Shown piece by piece: positions 63,707 through 64,000 of a stretch of DNA of 64,000 nucleotides; positions within the stretch are counted from its first letter, which is position 1, and the number at the start of each line of letters is the position of its first letter. Source of the stretch: Dromaius novaehollandiae (lineage: Eukaryota > Chordata > Aves > Casuariiformes > Dromaiidae). The DNA is taken from positions 35,116,585 through 35,180,584 of the forward strand of contig NC_088101.1 of NCBI RefSeq assembly GCF_036370855.1. The letters are read 5' to 3'. The notes beneath the pieces are model-generated. The model saw only the letters and a program-made list of their open reading frames with translations, was not told where the DNA came from and made no database searches. The translations under genes and the position numbers were made by a program.

Positions 63707-63842
63707 CCAATCAAGGCTCCGCCGGTGAAGCTCTGCCCAATCCGCGCGCGGCTCCGACGGACCGAGCGAATCATGACCTCAGCGAGCGGGAGGGCGGTAG
63801 CGCTAGCCAATCACGGCCGCGCTCCGCGCCGAGTGCGCCAAT
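63707..63842 (+). promoter_or_regulatory. Cluster of four CCAAT (NF-Y) boxes
   Basis: Exact CCAAT pentamers lie at 63707, 63737, 63807 and 63838, all in the same orientation and spaced 30, 70 and 31 bp. Repeated CCAAT boxes are a hallmark of NF-Y driven promoters, including those of ER chaperones. A CACGTG E-box follows at 63875-63880. No full ERSE (CCAAT-N9-CCACG) is present. Confidence 0.65.
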
Positions 63843-64000
63843 CGCGGCTCAGTCCGCGGCTGGCGGCGTTCCCGCACGTGGTCCCGAGCCCGGCGCCGGG
63901 GCTGGCAGCCCGGGGGAGGCTGGGGTGCTGGGGCTGCTCTGCCGCTGTCGCCTCGCGGTGGTTTACACCGGATTTTATATATTATGCATTTGAAGTTGTG

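Larger units (their letters stand above)
62890..63960 (-). promoter_or_regulatory. CLGN: CpG island, CLGN promoter
   Basis: A dense CpG-rich block begins near 62.89 kb and runs almost to the window end. It lies upstream of the CLGN start-codon exon on the minus strand. It contains an NRF1 palindrome and four CCAAT boxes. The open frames of 60 to 176 codons on both strands here are the usual GC-rich artefacts. Confidence 0.8.

Noticed and set aside
63621..63880. ER-stress response element in the CLGN promoter
   Set aside because: All four CCAAT boxes were checked for CCACG nine bases on, and none fits.
62886..63993. Frames of 60 to 176 codons in the CLGN CpG island
   Set aside because: Same GC-rich artefact, with overlapping frames on both strands and no recognisable domain.
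1..64000. tRNA, rRNA, CRISPR array, bacterial operon or complete retroviral provirus
   Set aside because: No such structures were seen. The gene architecture is vertebrate throughout and no gag/pol/env-like frames or paired LTRs were recognised.

Overview
This is ordinary vertebrate nuclear DNA, most likely from a bird or another sauropsid. It has split genes with GT-AG introns, two CpG-island promoters in an otherwise AT-rich background, few interspersed repeats, and a fragment that reads like the 3' end of an avian/reptilian CR1 LINE. There is no bacterial, phage, CRISPR or plasmid content. The species cannot be named from the sequence alone.

Two genes account for the coding content and lie tail to tail. 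SCOC (short coiled-coil protein) is on the + strand. Its common 82-residue form is encoded by three exons at 24445-24466, 24553-24636 and 25205-25347, downstream of a CpG island at about 22800-24100. A further coding exon at 13092-13155, 11.2 kb upstream, joins in phase and gives a 120-residue form with a different N-terminus. SCOC transcription should end near 27660. After a gap of about 1.8 kb comes the 3' end of CLGN (calmegin, a calnexin-family ER lectin chaperone) on the - strand. Its 15 coding exons run from the ATG at 57926 to the stop at 30509. I assembled all of them, and every junction is in phase, giving 639 residues with signal peptide, lectin domain, four-plus-four P-domain repeats, one membrane span and an acidic cytosolic tail ending in a basic cluster. 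The CLGN promoter lies in a second CpG island at about 62890-63960, with a perfect NRF1 site and four CCAAT boxes.

The layout is: 1-12.9 kb, no recognisable gene, several small tandem repeats; 13.1 kb, alternative SCOC first coding exon; 13.2-24.4 kb, SCOC intron with a 277-bp GGGAGA microsatellite; 22.8-25.3 kb, SCOC promoter and core exons; 25.3-27.7 kb, SCOC 3' UTR; 27.7-29.5 kb, intergenic; 29.5-63.6 kb, CLGN; 63.6-64 kb, upstream promoter sequence, possibly shared with a gene beyond the window.

The SCOC-CLGN pairing matches the order I recall for human chromosome 4q31, so this looks like conserved synteny. I found no convincing undescribed system. The most informative observations are the distant SCOC exon, a T44 tract abutting a CLGN splice acceptor, and the intact glycan-binding residues of CLGN.
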